DNA of 64,000 nucleotides from Roseobacter cerasinus (lineage in GTDB: Bacteria > Pseudomonadota > Alphaproteobacteria > Rhodobacterales > Rhodobacteraceae), in contig NZ_BLIV01000001.1 in assembly GCF_009811755.1 (NCBI RefSeq), forward strand, positions 248,001 to 312,000, written 5' to 3'. The position numbers were made by a program, and so were the translations under genes. The notes below the pieces were generated by a model. It saw nothing but the letters and a program-made list of their open reading frames with translations. It did not search any database and was not told the DNA's origin. This document shows positions 42,894 through 52,590 of this stretch, piece after piece; the first letter of the stretch is position 1; each line of letters begins with the position of its first letter.

Positions 42894-44336
42894 TCAGTTG
42901 ACAAGCACAGCCGCGGCCGCGGCCGCCGCCGCCTCGACACCGAACATATTCGCGATGCCCAGAACCATAATCGCCGCCGAGGCCATCAGGAACCCCGAGA
43001 GCAGAGGCGACCCCCCTGCGTCCACACCCTCCTCGGCCTCATCGCCGAAATACATGTAGAAGACAATCCGCAGGTAGTAGTAAGCCCCGATCACCGAGGC
43101 AATCACCCCAGCCACCGCCAGCCAAGCCAGCCCCGCTTCATAAGCCGCGCGCAGTACGTAGAACTTCCCGAAGAACCCGAGCATCGGCGGCACACCGGCC
43201 AGCGAAAACAGAAGCACCAGCATGGCCAGCGCCTTGCCCGGCTCGCGCTTGGAATACATCTGCAGCGCGCCAATGTCCGTCACGGGTTGCCCATCCTTTT
43301 CCATCATCAGGATAAAGGCGAAGGTGCCAACATTCATCGTCACGTAAATCGCCATGTAGATCAGCATCGCCTGCACACCCAGCACCGTACCCGCCGCGAG
43401 CCCCATCAGCGCATAGCCCATATGCGCTATCGAGGAAAACGCCATCAGCCGCTTGATGTTGGTCTGACCAATCGCCGCGACGGCGCCCAGAAACATCGAG
43501 AGCACCGAAAGAAGCGCCACGATCTGGCGCCAGTCACTCACCGCATTGCCAAAGGCGTCATGCAGCACCCGCGCAAAGAGCGCCATGGCCGCCACTTTCG
43601 GGGCCGTGGCAAAGAAGGCGGTGACCGGCGTGGGCGAGCCTTCATAGACGTCCGGCGTCCACATATGGAAGGGCACAGCCGAGACCTTGAACGCCATGCC
43701 CGCCATCAGGAACACCAGACCAAAGAGCAGCCCAAGCGAGACCTCGCCCGCCTGCGCCGTCTCAATGATGCCGGAGAACAGCGTGGTGCCCGCATAGCCA
43801 TAGACCAGCGACGCGCCATAGAGCAGCAGGCCGGACGACAGCGCGCCCAGCACGAAATACTTGAGCCCCGCCTCGGTCGATTTGACGGAATCGCGGCGCA
43901 GCGAGGCCACCACGTAAAGCGCCAGAGATTGCAGTTCCAACCCCATGTAGAGCGCCATCAGATCCGCCGCCGAGACCATCACCATCATGCCCACGGCACT
44001 CAGCGCCACCAGCAGCGGATACTCAAACCGCAGCAAATCGCGCTGCTTCATATAGGCTTCGGACATCACCAGCACCGCAGCAGCGGCCAGCAGGATCGTA
44101 ACCTTGGCAAAGCGCGCAAAACCGTCAATCATCAGCATCCCGTTGAAAGCGCTCTTTGCGCCCTCACCCGTCGTGCCGATCCAGGCGGCGAGCGCAATCA
44201 TCACGCCTGCGGTCATCCAGACCAGCGTCGAGGCCAGCCCATCTTTCGACGTATAAACCGCCACCAGCAGCATCCCCATCGCGTAAACCGCGAGCAGGAT
44301 TTCCGGCAGCACAAGGGTCAGATCAGCGGAAGTCAT
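42894..44336 (-). CDS. nuoN: NADH-quinone oxidoreductase subunit N
   Basis: 480 residues with about 14 transmembrane helices, an antiporter-like proton-channel subunit. Conserved Lys/Glu proton-path residues occur in [38 protein letters not shown] and [19 protein letters not shown]-terminal run of alanines ([13 protein letters not shown]) is unusual. AAGGACG precedes the ATG. It lies at the distal end of the membrane arm. Confidence 0.97.
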   Translation of the reverse strand: MTSADLTLVLPEILLAVYAMGMLLVAVYTSKDGLASTLVWMTAGVMIALAAWIGTTGEGAKSAFNGMLMIDGFARFAKVTILLAAAAVLVMSEAYMKQRDLLRFEYPLLVALSAVGMMVMVSAADLMALYMGLELQSLALYVVASLRRDSVKSTEAGLKYFVLGALSSGLLLYGASLVYGYAGTTLFSGIIETAQAGEVSLGLLFGLVFLMAGMAFKVSAVPFHMWTPDVYEGSPTPVTAFFATAPKVAAMALFARVLHDAFGNAVSDWRQIVALLSVLSMFLGAVAAIGQTNIKRLMAFSSIAHMGYALMGLAAGTVLGVQAMLIYMAIYVTMNVGTFAFILMMEKDGQPVTDIGALQMYSKREPGKALAMLVLLFSLAGVPPMLGFFGKFYVLRAAYEAGLAWLAVAGVIASVIGAYYYLRIVFYMYFGDEAEEGVDAGGSPLLSGFLMASAAIMVLGIANMFGVEAAAAAAAAVLVN

Positions 44337-44347
44337 CGCATCGTCCT

Positions 44348-45889
44348 TCAGTTCGACGCCAGCTGGGTTGCAGCTTCCGCTGCGGCCAGCGCCGTCTCGT
44401 AATTTGAAACCAGATTGGCCACTGCGGGCCCTGTGACATCCAGCACCAGCGCCGGGTAAACCCCCAGCAGCAAGGTCATCACCACCAGCGGCGCAAAGAT
44501 CCAGCGTTCACGGGGGGTCATATCGGTGATCGAACGCAGGCTCTCCTTGATCAGATCGCCCATGACGACCCGACGGTAGAGCCAGAGCGCGTAAGCGGCA
44601 GAGAAGATCACACCCGTGGTCGCCACAGCCGCAACCCAGGTGTTGACCTGGAACGTCGCCATCAGCGTCAGGAATTCACCCACAAATCCACTCGTCCCCG
44701 GCAGACCCACATTGGCCATGGTGAAGAGCATGAAGATCAGAGCATAGGCCGGCATCCGGTTGACCAGCCCGCCGTAGGCGTCGATCTCCCGCGTGTGCAT
44801 CCGGTCATAGATCACGCCCACGCAAAGAAAGAGCGCACCCGAGATGAACCCGTGGCTGATCATCTGGAAGATCGCGCCATCGACGCCCTGCTGGTTCGCG
44901 GCGAAAATCCCCATGGTCACAAAGCCCATATGCGCAACCGAGGAATAAGCGATCAGCTTCTTCATATCCTCCTGCACAAGTGCGACCAGTGAAGTGTAGA
45001 CAATCGCAATTGCGCTCATCCACAGCACCAACGGCGTCAGCACCTCCGCCCCGACGGGGAACATCGGCAGCGAAAAGCGCAGGAAGCCATAGCCGCCCAT
45101 CTTCAGCAAGATCGCCGCCAGCACAACCGACCCGGCAGTCGGCGCCTGCACGTGCGCATCGGGCAGCCAGGTGTGCACCGGCCACATTGGCATCTTGACC
45201 GCAAAGCTCGCGAAGAAGGCGAGGAACAGCAGCGTCTGCAGACCGCCCACGATGGTCACGCCCGCAATCGAGAAGGTCTCGAAATCGAACTGATGCCGCA
45301 GCAGTTGTTCAATGTCAGTGGTGCCCGCTTCGGCAAACATGCCCACCATCGCCACAAGCATCAGCACCGAGCCGAGGAAGGTGTAAAGGAAGAACTTGAA
45401 GCTCGCATAGATGCGGTTCGCCCCGCCCCAGATCCCGATGATCAGGAACATCGGAATGAGACCCGCCTCGAAGAACAGATAGAAGAGCACCAGATCCAGC
45501 GCCATGAAGACGCCCAGCATCAGCGTCTCCAAGAGCAGAAACGCGATCATATATTCCTTGACGCGTACCGTCACATTCCACGAGGCCGCGATCACCAGCG
45601 GCATCATGAAGGTGGTCAGCATCACGAAGAGCACCGAGATACCATCGACACCCATCTTGTACTGCAGGCCCAACAGCCAAGGCGCCTCTTCGACGAACTG
45701 GAAGCCGGTGTCATTCGGGTCAAAATCCGCCAGGATGAATAACGACACCAGGAAGGTCGTCGTCGTCGCCGCCATCGCCAGCCACTTGGCATTGCGATTG
45801 GCTGCTTCATCATCGCCGCGCAGGAAGACAGCCAAGATCAGTGCCGCAACCGCCGGGATGAAGGTCACAATGGAAAGCAGGTTGTCCAT
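44348..45889 (-). CDS. nuoM: NADH-quinone oxidoreductase subunit M
   Basis: 513 residues with about 14 helices. It has [61 protein letters not shown] and [12 protein letters not shown], the NuoM antiporter-like core with the channel Lys and Glu. The ATG overlaps the nuoL stop by one base (TGATG), so coupling is likely. Longer in-frame reading to 45919 is inside nuoL and rejected. Confidence 0.97.
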   Translation of the reverse strand: MDNLLSIVTFIPAVAALILAVFLRGDDEAANRNAKWLAMAATTTTFLVSLFILADFDPNDTGFQFVEEAPWLLGLQYKMGVDGISVLFVMLTTFMMPLVIAASWNVTVRVKEYMIAFLLLETLMLGVFMALDLVLFYLFFEAGLIPMFLIIGIWGGANRIYASFKFFLYTFLGSVLMLVAMVGMFAEAGTTDIEQLLRHQFDFETFSIAGVTIVGGLQTLLFLAFFASFAVKMPMWPVHTWLPDAHVQAPTAGSVVLAAILLKMGGYGFLRFSLPMFPVGAEVLTPLVLWMSAIAIVYTSLVALVQEDMKKLIAYSSVAHMGFVTMGIFAANQQGVDGAIFQMISHGFISGALFLCVGVIYDRMHTREIDAYGGLVNRMPAYALIFMLFTMANVGLPGTSGFVGEFLTLMATFQVNTWVAAVATTGVIFSAAYALWLYRRVVMGDLIKESLRSITDMTPRERWIFAPLVVMTLLLGVYPALVLDVTGPAVANLVSNYETALAAAEAATQLASN

Positions 45890-47961
45890 CAGTTGGCTCC
45901 CCCGGAGAGCGACATCCACGTGACCAGCACCGCGATGCCGATCACCATGGCGAAGGCGTAGGTGAAGATATAGCCGGATTGCGCGCGGCCCGCGAGGCGG
46001 GTGAAGAAGGGGATGATGCCCATGGCGACGCCGTTGAGGCTGCCGTCGATCACATCACCATCGCCGCGCCGCCAGAAGAAGCGGCCAACCCACTTCGCCG
46101 GACCCACAAAAATGAAATCGTAGATCTCGTCAAAGTACCATTTGTTCTTCAGGAAGAGATAGAGAGGCCGCTGGTTCTCGGCCAACCGCTTGGGCAGCTC
46201 CGGGTTCACAATGTAGAACCAGACCGCCACGGCGAGCCCCAACACCATCGCCACGAAGGGCGACAGTTTCACCCAGGTGGGCACGTAATGCGCCTCGTGC
46301 AGCACGGTGTTTTCGGGGGCGATGTAGATACCCGCGCCGCCGGGCGGGTCTTCCATCACATAGTGAAGCTCGGATGCCTTGGGGCTCCGCTCCGCCACCG
46401 CAGCTTTGATCTCGTCACTCGGCTCTTCGTAGTGACCGCCGAAGAAGGTGATCACCTCGTTCTGCTTACCAAAGAAGCTCGAATACCAGATGGCCCCTGC
46501 AAAGACCGAGCCAAGCGCCAGAACGCCAAGCGGGATCAGCATCGTCATCGGGCTTTCATGCGCGTGCTCATAGGTGTGCTTGTCGCCCCGCGGCGTGCCC
46601 CAGAAGGTCAGGAACATCAGCCGCCAGGAATAGAAGCTGGTGAAAAGCGCCGCGATCACCAGCGCCCAGAAGGCAAAACCGCCCGGCATCGCCGCATAAG
46701 CGCTCTCGATCACCGCGTCTTTCGAGGCAAAGCCTGCGAAACCGATCCACCCGGTGAGCGGAATGCCCACCCCGGTGATCGCCAGCGTGCCGATCAGCAT
46801 GGCCCAGAAGGTATAAGGGAGCTTCTTGCGCAGCCCGCCATAGTTCATCATGTCCTGCTCATGGTGCATGCCGTGAATGACCGAGCCCGCACCGAGGAAG
46901 AGCATCGCCTTGAAGAACGCATGGGTGAAGAGGTGGAACATCGCGACCGAATAAGCGCCCACGCCCGCCGCCACGAACATATAGCCCAGCTGCGAGCAGG
47001 TCGAATAGGCGATCACGCGCTTGATGTCGGTCTGCACGAGGCCGACCGTGGCCGCAAAGAAGGCGGTCGCCGCGCCCAGCATGGTCACAAACATCATCGC
47101 TTGCGGCGCGAACTCCATGACCGGCGACATGCGGCAGACGAGGAAGACCCCCGCGGTCACCATGGTCGCCGCGTGGATGAGCGCGGAGACGGGTGTCGGG
47201 CCTTCCATCGCGTCCGGTAGCCAGGTGTGCAGGATCAGCTGCGCCGATTTGCCCATCGCTCCGATAAACAAAAGGAAGGCGACGAGATTGGCCGCGTTCC
47301 ACTCCGACCACAGGAAGGTAAGCTGTGTCTCCGCGAGATCAGGTGCTGCCGCAAACACATCGTCGAAGTTGATGCTGTCGGTCAGGAAGAACAGCGCGAA
47401 GATGCCTAGAGCAAAACCGAAATCGCCCACGCGGTTGACCACAAACGCCTTGATCGCCGCCGCATTGGCGGAGGGTTTGCGGTAATAGAACCCGATCAGC
47501 AGGTAGGAGGCGACGCCCACGCCCTCCCAGCCGAAGAACATCTGCACCAGATTGTCCGAGGTCACCAGCATCAGCATCGCGAAGGTGAAGAAGCTGAGGT
47601 ATGCGAAGAACCGCGGCTTGTAGGTCTCGCCCTCACGCCACTGCGGATCGTGATCCATGTAGCCAAAGGAATAGAGATGCACGAGGCTGGAGACGGTGGT
47701 GATCACGATCAGCATGATCGCCGTCAGCCGGTCGAGCCGGATGGCCCAATCCGTGCTGAGCGTGCCGCTTTCGATAAAGCGCAGGATCTGGATCTGTTCG
47801 GTGGTGCCGTCAAACGTCAGGAAAACAAGCCAGCTGAGGATCGCCGAGAGGAACAGAAACGATGTGGCGACCCACATGGCTGCTGTTTCGCCGATGATTT
47901 TCCAGCCAAAGCCGCAGAGCAGCGCGCCAACCAGCGGGGCAAAGAGGATGATGGTTTCCAC
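45889..47961 (-). CDS. nuoL: NADH-quinone oxidoreductase subunit L
   Basis: 690 residues with about 16 helices. [55 protein letters not shown] and [15 protein letters not shown] identify NuoL, the end subunit with the long lateral helix that spans the membrane arm. It starts with GTG that overlaps the TAG of the preceding 65-residue ORF, and overlaps nuoM by one base. Confidence 0.97.
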   Translation of the reverse strand: METIILFAPLVGALLCGFGWKIIGETAAMWVATSFLFLSAILSWLVFLTFDGTTEQIQILRFIESGTLSTDWAIRLDRLTAIMLIVITTVSSLVHLYSFGYMDHDPQWREGETYKPRFFAYLSFFTFAMLMLVTSDNLVQMFFGWEGVGVASYLLIGFYYRKPSANAAAIKAFVVNRVGDFGFALGIFALFFLTDSINFDDVFAAAPDLAETQLTFLWSEWNAANLVAFLLFIGAMGKSAQLILHTWLPDAMEGPTPVSALIHAATMVTAGVFLVCRMSPVMEFAPQAMMFVTMLGAATAFFAATVGLVQTDIKRVIAYSTCSQLGYMFVAAGVGAYSVAMFHLFTHAFFKAMLFLGAGSVIHGMHHEQDMMNYGGLRKKLPYTFWAMLIGTLAITGVGIPLTGWIGFAGFASKDAVIESAYAAMPGGFAFWALVIAALFTSFYSWRLMFLTFWGTPRGDKHTYEHAHESPMTMLIPLGVLALGSVFAGAIWYSSFFGKQNEVITFFGGHYEEPSDEIKAAVAERSPKASELHYVMEDPPGGAGIYIAPENTVLHEAHYVPTWVKLSPFVAMVLGLAVAVWFYIVNPELPKRLAENQRPLYLFLKNKWYFDEIYDFIFVGPAKWVGRFFWRRGDGDVIDGSLNGVAMGIIPFFTRLAGRAQSGYIFTYAFAMVIGIAVLVTWMSLSGGAN

Positions 47962-48158
47962 TAGTTGTCACCTCTGTCTGTTGCGCATTCCGGTGCATCA
48001 CATTCGATTGCGCGGTAGTTTAGAAAATTCGCCATGTGAGTCTTTCCACATGCTGTGCATGCCATTTCGACAGCGACATCTTGCACGACCTTGAGCACCA
48101 TCATCCTATTTGGTGTCAATGACCCATTCTTCGGTCGTGGTACTTGAGGGAGCTGCAC
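47961..48158 (-). CDS. 65-residue Cys-rich ORF between nuoK and nuoL
   Basis: Starts at GTG 48158, 4 bases after the nuoK stop, with AAGGG nearby; its TAG overlaps the nuoL GTG by one base. The protein ends with a zinc-ribbon-like pattern, [17 protein letters not shown] then [10 protein letters not shown] (C-x2-C and C-x4-C). The DNA is more A/T-rich than its neighbours. An inner ATG would leave 47 residues. No family recognised; it could be a small metal-binding assembly factor. Confidence 0.55.
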   Translation of the reverse strand: MQLPQVPRPKNGSLTPNRMMVLKVVQDVAVEMACTACGKTHMANFLNYRAIECDAPECATDRGDN

Positions 48159-48162
48159 AACG

Positions 48163-48468
48163 CTAACCCTTCATCACATTGACGTCTTCGACGGCGATGG
48201 TGCCGCGATTGCGGAAGAAACAGACCAGAATGGCCAGGCCAATCGCCGCCTCTGCCGCCGCGACCGTCAGCACGAAGAGCGTGAAGACCTGCCCCACCAG
48301 ATCATCGAGGAAGCTGGAGAAGGCCACCAGATTGATGTTCACCGCCAGCAGCATCAGCTCGATGCTCATCAACAGGATGATGATGTTCTTGCGGTTCAGA
48401 AACAGCCCAAAGATGCCGATGACAAAGAGCGTCGCCGCCACTGTCAGGTAATGTTCAAGTCCGATCAT
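48163..48468 (-). CDS. nuoK: NADH-quinone oxidoreductase subunit K
   Basis: 101 residues, three helices. The buried glutamates are in [17 protein letters not shown] and [20 protein letters not shown], the key proton-path residues of NuoK (about E36 and E70). It sits in the membrane arm between NuoJ and NuoN in the complex. Gene length and motifs are standard. Confidence 0.97.
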   Translation of the reverse strand: MIGLEHYLTVAATLFVIGIFGLFLNRKNIIILLMSIELMLLAVNINLVAFSSFLDDLVGQVFTLFVLTVAAAEAAIGLAILVCFFRNRGTIAVEDVNVMKG

Positions 48469-48496
48469 ATCTCATCCTCAGGCATTTTCAGCGTCA

Positions 48497-48937
48497 TCAC
48501 TTCTCGGGCCTCGCCCCGCCAGCGCCGTAAAATAGGTCACAGCCACAGCTGGGGCGATCCAGCCTATACGTCGTCGAACGCGCCCCCATGGCATCCAGAC
48601 GCGCACCCAGTTGCGAGAGTGAGACCGCCTCGGAAGCTTCCGCTGCGTGCCGGACCGCTTTCACAACAAGGTTCTGATCCACATGGATCGTCGCCGCGGC
48701 GCCCTTGTCGGCAATGTGCGTAAAGGCTTCCATCTGTGTCAGCGACCCGCAATGCGTCACCACCACTGAGTGCATCTGATCCCCGTCAAAGGACACGAAA
48801 CGTTCGTGCATCACAGACCCGGCGCCCAAATCCACGGGCGCGGAGGTGAAGTCATGATGAGAGCCGGACGCACAGGTCTCTGCCACGCCGCTCGTTGACA
48901 TCATCGCAACCGCCGCTGATGCAAACGTTGTTTTCAC
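48497..48937 (-). CDS. Exported protein of unknown function in the nuo operon
   Basis: 146 residues. MKTTFASAAVAMMSTSGVAE looks like a Sec signal peptide with cleavage after GVA. The mature part has two Cys-containing regions, ETCASGSHHDF and CGCDLFYGAGG, and is otherwise mixed alpha/beta. It starts with GTG overlapping, by four bases, the stop of a 13-codon mini-ORF (48975-48934, MMEPKDAEARQGL), which may couple it to the 26-aa gene upstream. No family recognised. Periplasmic location within the complex I operon is notable. Confidence 0.65.
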   Translation of the reverse strand: MKTTFASAAVAMMSTSGVAETCASGSHHDFTSAPVDLGAGSVMHERFVSFDGDQMHSVVVTHCGSLTQMEAFTHIADKGAAATIHVDQNLVVKAVRHAAEASEAVSLSQLGARLDAMGARSTTYRLDRPSCGCDLFYGAGGARPEK

Positions 48938-48991
48938 AGGCCCTGCCTCGCTTCGGCGTCTTTCGGTTCCATCATGTCGCCCTTGCCGGTC

Positions 48992-49072
48992 TCAGGACCG
49001 GTTGAAATATCCAAATGCCGCGAGCACCGCGACAGCAATGGCCACCAGAACAGCAATCTGGTCACCCTCCAT
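48992..49072 (-). CDS. 26-residue single-helix membrane peptide after nuoJ
   Basis: The ATG overlaps the nuoJ TAA (TAATG). The peptide [20 protein letters not shown] continues GYFNRS and is one transmembrane helix with a short polar tail on each side. The stop is TGA at 48992. Overlap with nuoJ argues for translational coupling. No similar family is known to me; it could be a supernumerary complex I membrane subunit or chance coding. Confidence 0.5.
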   Translation of the reverse strand: MEGDQIAVLVAIAVAVLAAFGYFNRS

Positions 49073-49674
49073 TACAAGCCCTGCCCCGGCTTCACATCCT
49101 TCAGTTCCATCGCGGTGGCCGGATCGCGCATCATCTGCGCAACCACATCCTGCCGCTTCACATCCGAGCGGTGGCGCAGTGTCAGCACAATCGCCCCGAT
49201 CATCGCCACCAGCAGGATCAGCCCGGCCAGCTGGAACAGCAGGAAGTATTGATCATAGAGGATCATCCCCAAAGCTTCCGTGTTGTGCCGATCAACGGGC
49301 GTGACGTTCGCGCGGAGGCCTTCCGCTGCGGCATTGGCCTCCCACGACCCGAAGGCCATGACGAACTGCATCAGGATCACCACGCCGATCAGCAACGCCA
49401 GCGGCATGTATTTCGCCATCTCCGCCTTCAACTCGGCAAAATCCACGTCGAGCATCATGACCACGAAGAGGAAGAGCACCGCAACCGCGCCCACGTAGAC
49501 GATGATCAGCAGCATCGCCACGAACTCCGCCCCCAGCAGCACGAAGAGCCCGGCAGAGCTGAGGAATGCCAGGATCAGCCAGAGCACCGAATGCACCGGG
49601 TTGCGGCTGATCACGGTGAAGAGCCCGCCCGCGATCACGCTGATCGCAAAGAGATAAAAGGCAAAAACCGTCAT
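49072..49674 (-). CDS. nuoJ: NADH-quinone oxidoreductase subunit J
   Basis: 200 residues, five helices. [40 protein letters not shown] and [20 protein letters not shown] (the pi-bulge helix of NuoJ) are conserved. It contacts NuoK and NuoA at the start of the proton path. It overlaps the upstream CMD gene by four bases. Confidence 0.97.
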   Translation of the reverse strand: MTVFAFYLFAISVIAGGLFTVISRNPVHSVLWLILAFLSSAGLFVLLGAEFVAMLLIIVYVGAVAVLFLFVVMMLDVDFAELKAEMAKYMPLALLIGVVILMQFVMAFGSWEANAAAEGLRANVTPVDRHNTEALGMILYDQYFLLFQLAGLILLVAMIGAIVLTLRHRSDVKRQDVVAQMMRDPATAMELKDVKPGQGL

Positions 49675-50090
49675 TCCTCGTCCTTTCCTTCGTCCAGCAC
49701 CTGCTGGGCCAGCTCCAGCGCGCGGGTCATCGCTGGCAGGCCTGCAAACATCGACATCTGGCCGATGGTCTCGACAATGTGCTGCTCCGTGGCGCCCGCC
49801 TCCAGCGCGTGACGTACGGCCTGGCGGAACGCCATGTCATTCTGCGCGCCCTGCATCGTCAGCCCCGCGAGCGTCAGCAGCATGCGCGTGCGCGCGTCCA
49901 AGCTGCCCTCGTTCAGCGCATTGCCGAACATCATTTCCATCATCTCTTTGGGCATGGTGCCCATCATCTTCTCGAACCCCTTGGGCGTGAACGCCTCCAT
50001 CGCGGGGAAAGCCTTGGCCATCTCCTGCGCCTGTGTGAACATGGCGGCAAAGGGATTTGCGCCTTCAAAGGGGTTTTTCGGATCGCTCAT
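49671..50090 (-). CDS. Carboxymuconolactone-decarboxylase family protein, second of pair
   Basis: 139 residues. [40 protein letters not shown] and [11 protein letters not shown] match the CMD/AhpD fold. Neither the Cys-x2-Cys nor the nearby His of AhpD is present, so it is not a peroxidase; it is either a gamma-CMD-type or a non-catalytic protein. ATGA overlaps join it to the next CMD gene and to nuoJ. Its retention inside nuo suggests a link to complex I or quinone metabolism (inference). Confidence 0.82.
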   Translation of the reverse strand: MSDPKNPFEGANPFAAMFTQAQEMAKAFPAMEAFTPKGFEKMMGTMPKEMMEMMFGNALNEGSLDARTRMLLTLAGLTMQGAQNDMAFRQAVRHALEAGATEQHIVETIGQMSMFAGLPAMTRALELAQQVLDEGKDEE

Positions 50091-50476
50091 GTGTCGGCCT
50101 CCTCCCCTTCGAAGACCTCAAGCGCCGCGTTCAGCGCGTTGATCATGGCCGGAAAGCCGCCGTAAAGCGCCATCTGGTTGATCACCTCCGCCACCTCGCG
50201 CTGGGTAGCCCCCGAGCGGAGCGCATTGCGGATGTGTACCTTCAACTGCGGGCCGGTCTGCCCGCCAAGTGCCGCCAACGCCGCGACGGTCGCCAAATAG
50301 CGCGTTTTATCATACAGCCCATCGCGCGTGTAGTAGTGCCCGAAGGCCACCTCCATCATCGTGGTGGAAAACCCCGGCAGGATCGCGTCATAGCGCGCCG
50401 CCAGAGCCGCCTCGATGCCCGGGTTCGTGGCCTCCGCCATCGCCTTGCCGCGTTGATATGCGTCGGAAGTGGTCAT
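50087..50476 (-). CDS. Carboxymuconolactone-decarboxylase family protein, first of pair
   Basis: 129 residues. [40 protein letters not shown] and [20 protein letters not shown] are CMD-like. It lacks the AhpD CxxC. About 25% of positions look shared with the downstream CMD gene, so the two may form a heteromer (CMD proteins trimerise or hexamerise). It overlaps nuoI and the second CMD by four bases each. Confidence 0.82.
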   Translation of the reverse strand: MTTSDAYQRGKAMAEATNPGIEAALAARYDAILPGFSTTMMEVAFGHYYTRDGLYDKTRYLATVAALAALGGQTGPQLKVHIRNALRSGATQREVAEVINQMALYGGFPAMINALNAALEVFEGEEADT

Positions 50477-50967
50477 CTGTAAGGCGCGTCCAGTTCCAGA
50501 TTGCGGGCGATCTCGGCTTCCCAGCGCTCGCCGTTGGCCAAGAGCTTTTCCTTATCGTAGTAAAGCTCTTCGCGCGTCTCGGTGGAGAACTCGAAGTTCG
50601 GCCCCTCGACAATCGCATCCACCGGGCAGGCTTCCTGGCAGAAGCCGCAGTAGATGCATTTGGTCATGTCGATGTCGTAACGCGTGGTGCGGCGCGAGCC
50701 ATCCTCGCGCGGCTCCGCATCAATGGTGATCGCCTGCGCGGGGCAAATGGCCTCGCAGAGCTTGCAGGCAATGCAGCGTTCCTCGCCATTGGGATAGCGC
50801 CGCAGCGCGTGCTCCCCCCGGAAGCGTGGGCTGAGCGGCCCTTTCTCATGCGGGTAGTTCACAGTTGCTTTAGGAGCGAAGAAGTACTTCAGCCCCAGCT
50901 TCATGCCGACCCAGAAATCCTGTAGCAGGAAATACTTGGCGGCGCGGGTGTAGTCGATTTGAGTCAT
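50473..50967 (-). CDS. nuoI: NADH-quinone oxidoreductase subunit I
   Basis: 164 residues with two 4Fe-4S ferredoxin motifs, [12 protein letters not shown] and [12 protein letters not shown], for clusters N6a and N6b. [18 protein letters not shown] at the N-terminus and [19 protein letters not shown] at the C-terminus are typical. It passes electrons towards N2 in NuoB. The ATG at 50967 overlaps the upstream ORF stop by four bases. Confidence 0.97.
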   Translation of the reverse strand: MTQIDYTRAAKYFLLQDFWVGMKLGLKYFFAPKATVNYPHEKGPLSPRFRGEHALRRYPNGEERCIACKLCEAICPAQAITIDAEPREDGSRRTTRYDIDMTKCIYCGFCQEACPVDAIVEGPNFEFSTETREELYYDKEKLLANGERWEAEIARNLELDAPYR

Positions 50968-51161
50968 GTCATACTCCCGTTTGAGTGTTTTTGAGACCAT
51001 TTCGACAATGCAGACCGTATAAAATCAACTTCCAGCTTCTTTCCCGTCTTCGAGCGTTCAAACCATCTACCTTCGAGATGATCCTCTAAATGCACTGCGA
51101 ACGATCGCTTCTGTTCGTCGTCGAGCGTAAGATACATGTCGGCAAGATCGCTCTCGAGCAT
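50964..51161 (-). CDS. 65-residue acidic/helical ORF between nuoH and nuoI
   Basis: Starts at ATG 51161, 1 base after the nuoH stop, with GGGGGG upstream, and its TGA overlaps the nuoI ATG by four bases. The sequence ([20 protein letters not shown] then [20 protein letters not shown]) is hydrophilic, amphipathic and has no signal or membrane segment. Not recognised; soluble, and probably co-translated with its neighbours. Confidence 0.65.
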   Translation of the reverse strand: MLESDLADMYLTLDDEQKRSFAVHLEDHLEGRWFERSKTGKKLEVDFIRSALSKWSQKHSNGSMT

Positions 51162-51162
51162 T

Positions 51163-52200
51163 TTAGCCCCCCATGCCCCAGCGGGCATAGGCGCCCCAGA
51201 ACCACTCGAACTTGGCCGCAAAGGCCACGAAGACGACCCAGACGAGGCTGAACGGCAGGAACACTTTCCAACCCAGCCGCATCAGCTGGTCATAGCGGTA
51301 GCGCGGGGTGATCGCCTTCACCATCGCGAAGATGAAGAAGAAAAAGGCCATCTTCGCCACCATCCAGAGCGCGCCATCCGGCAGCCCGGGGATCGGCGAC
51401 AGCCAGCCGCCGAAGAACAGCAGCGAGGTCAGCGCGCACATCAGGAAAATCGCGATGTATTCACCAGCCATGAACAGCAGGAAGGGCGTCGAGGAATACT
51501 CCACCTGATAGCCCGCGACCAGTTCGGACTCCGCCTCGGGCAAGTCAAACGGCGGGCGGTTGGTCTCGGCCAGACAGGAGATGAAGAACAGGAAAACCAT
51601 CGGGAAATGCGGCAGCCAATACCAGCTGAAGAACCCGTAAGGCCCGTCTTGTGCGGCCACGATGCCGCCGAAGTTCATGGAGCCGGTGGAGATGATCACC
51701 CCGATGATGATCAGCCCCAGCGACACTTCGTAGGAGATCATCTGCGCCGCCGAGCGCAGGCTCCCAAGGAACGGATATTTCGAGTTCGACGCCCAGCCGC
51801 CCATGATCACGCCGTAAACTTCCAACGAAGAGACGGCAAAGACAAACAGGATCGCGACATTGATGTCGCTCAGCACCCAGGTCTCGTTGAAGGGGATCAC
51901 CGCCCAGGCGATGAGGGCCAAGACGAAAGACGTCATCGGCGCCAACATGAAGACGGTCTTGTCTGCCCCCGCAGGCACCACGACCTCTTTCACCACGTAT
52001 TTCAGCGCATCGGCCACCGTCTGCAACAGCCCGAAGGTGCCCACCACGTTGGGCCCGCGCCGCATCTGAACGGCGGCCCAGATCTTGCGGTCGCCGTAGA
52101 CGAGGAACAGCAGCGAGACCATCACAAAGCCAACAACCGCAAGCACTTGCGCCAGGATGATCACGGCGATACCGCCCGGGGTTGTAAAGAAATCAGCCAT
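51163..52200 (-). CDS. nuoH: NADH-quinone oxidoreductase subunit H
   Basis: 345 residues, eight helices. [22 protein letters not shown] segment ([17 protein letters not shown]), [40 protein letters not shown] and QVEYSSTPF form the quinone-site/E-channel region. It contributes to quinone binding at the arm junction. The gene order nuoG-H-I-J is standard, apart from the inserted ORFs. Confidence 0.97.
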   Translation of the reverse strand: MADFFTTPGGIAVIILAQVLAVVGFVMVSLLFLVYGDRKIWAAVQMRRGPNVVGTFGLLQTVADALKYVVKEVVVPAGADKTVFMLAPMTSFVLALIAWAVIPFNETWVLSDINVAILFVFAVSSLEVYGVIMGGWASNSKYPFLGSLRSAAQMISYEVSLGLIIIGVIISTGSMNFGGIVAAQDGPYGFFSWYWLPHFPMVFLFFISCLAETNRPPFDLPEAESELVAGYQVEYSSTPFLLFMAGEYIAIFLMCALTSLLFFGGWLSPIPGLPDGALWMVAKMAFFFFIFAMVKAITPRYRYDQLMRLGWKVFLPFSLVWVVFVAFAAKFEWFWGAYARWGMGG

Positions 52201-52206
52201 AGGTCC

Positions 52207-52590
52207 TCACACCGTGGGAATGCGTTTCTGCCTGCAGTGCGCGACAACTGCCGCTGCATCAATTACCCGAATACCGCGCGGCCGCTCCGCCGAGGTGATG
52301 TAAACAACATCTGCGGCCCACACGCCAGCCTCTCTGTCGAAATTCGACCGTACATAGCGCGCATATGGCACAGCATCCTCCTGCATGAAAGACGCCACTG
52401 CACAATCCGCGTATGCAAAGACATTGGACGCGGTGCCCGCCTTGGTCATCCGCGCCTCGACCTGAACAAGATCACCCGCCAGCTGCGTGATCTCCGCACC
52501 CAGATAGTCCGGCACGAAGTCGGACGCCAACGGGGCCTGTTCGGTACAGGCGACAAGGATCATGGCAGCGCTCAGCACAGCAGCCCTCAT
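52207..52590 (-). CDS. Small lipoprotein in the nuo operon
   Basis: 127 residues with a lipoprotein signal [20 protein letters not shown] (Cys at about 15). The mature domain has two further Cys (ADCAVASF and AHCRQK) and no recognised fold. It overlaps nuoG by four bases and ends 6 bases before nuoH. A membrane-anchored periplasmic role is inferred; no family can be named. Confidence 0.72.
   Translation of the reverse strand: MRAAVLSAAMILVACTEQAPLASDFVPDYLGAEITQLAGDLVQVEARMTKAGTASNVFAYADCAVASFMQEDAVPYARYVRSNFDREAGVWAADVVYITSAERPRGIRVIDAAAVVAHCRQKRIPTV

Noticed and set aside
41958-44402. 814-codon open frame on the plus strand
   Set aside because: Antisense to birA and nuoN; its translation is Arg/His-rich and shows no recognisable domain.
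45979-47220. 413-codon plus-strand frame
   Set aside because: Antisense shadow of nuoL, very rich in His, Arg and Asp, with no motif.
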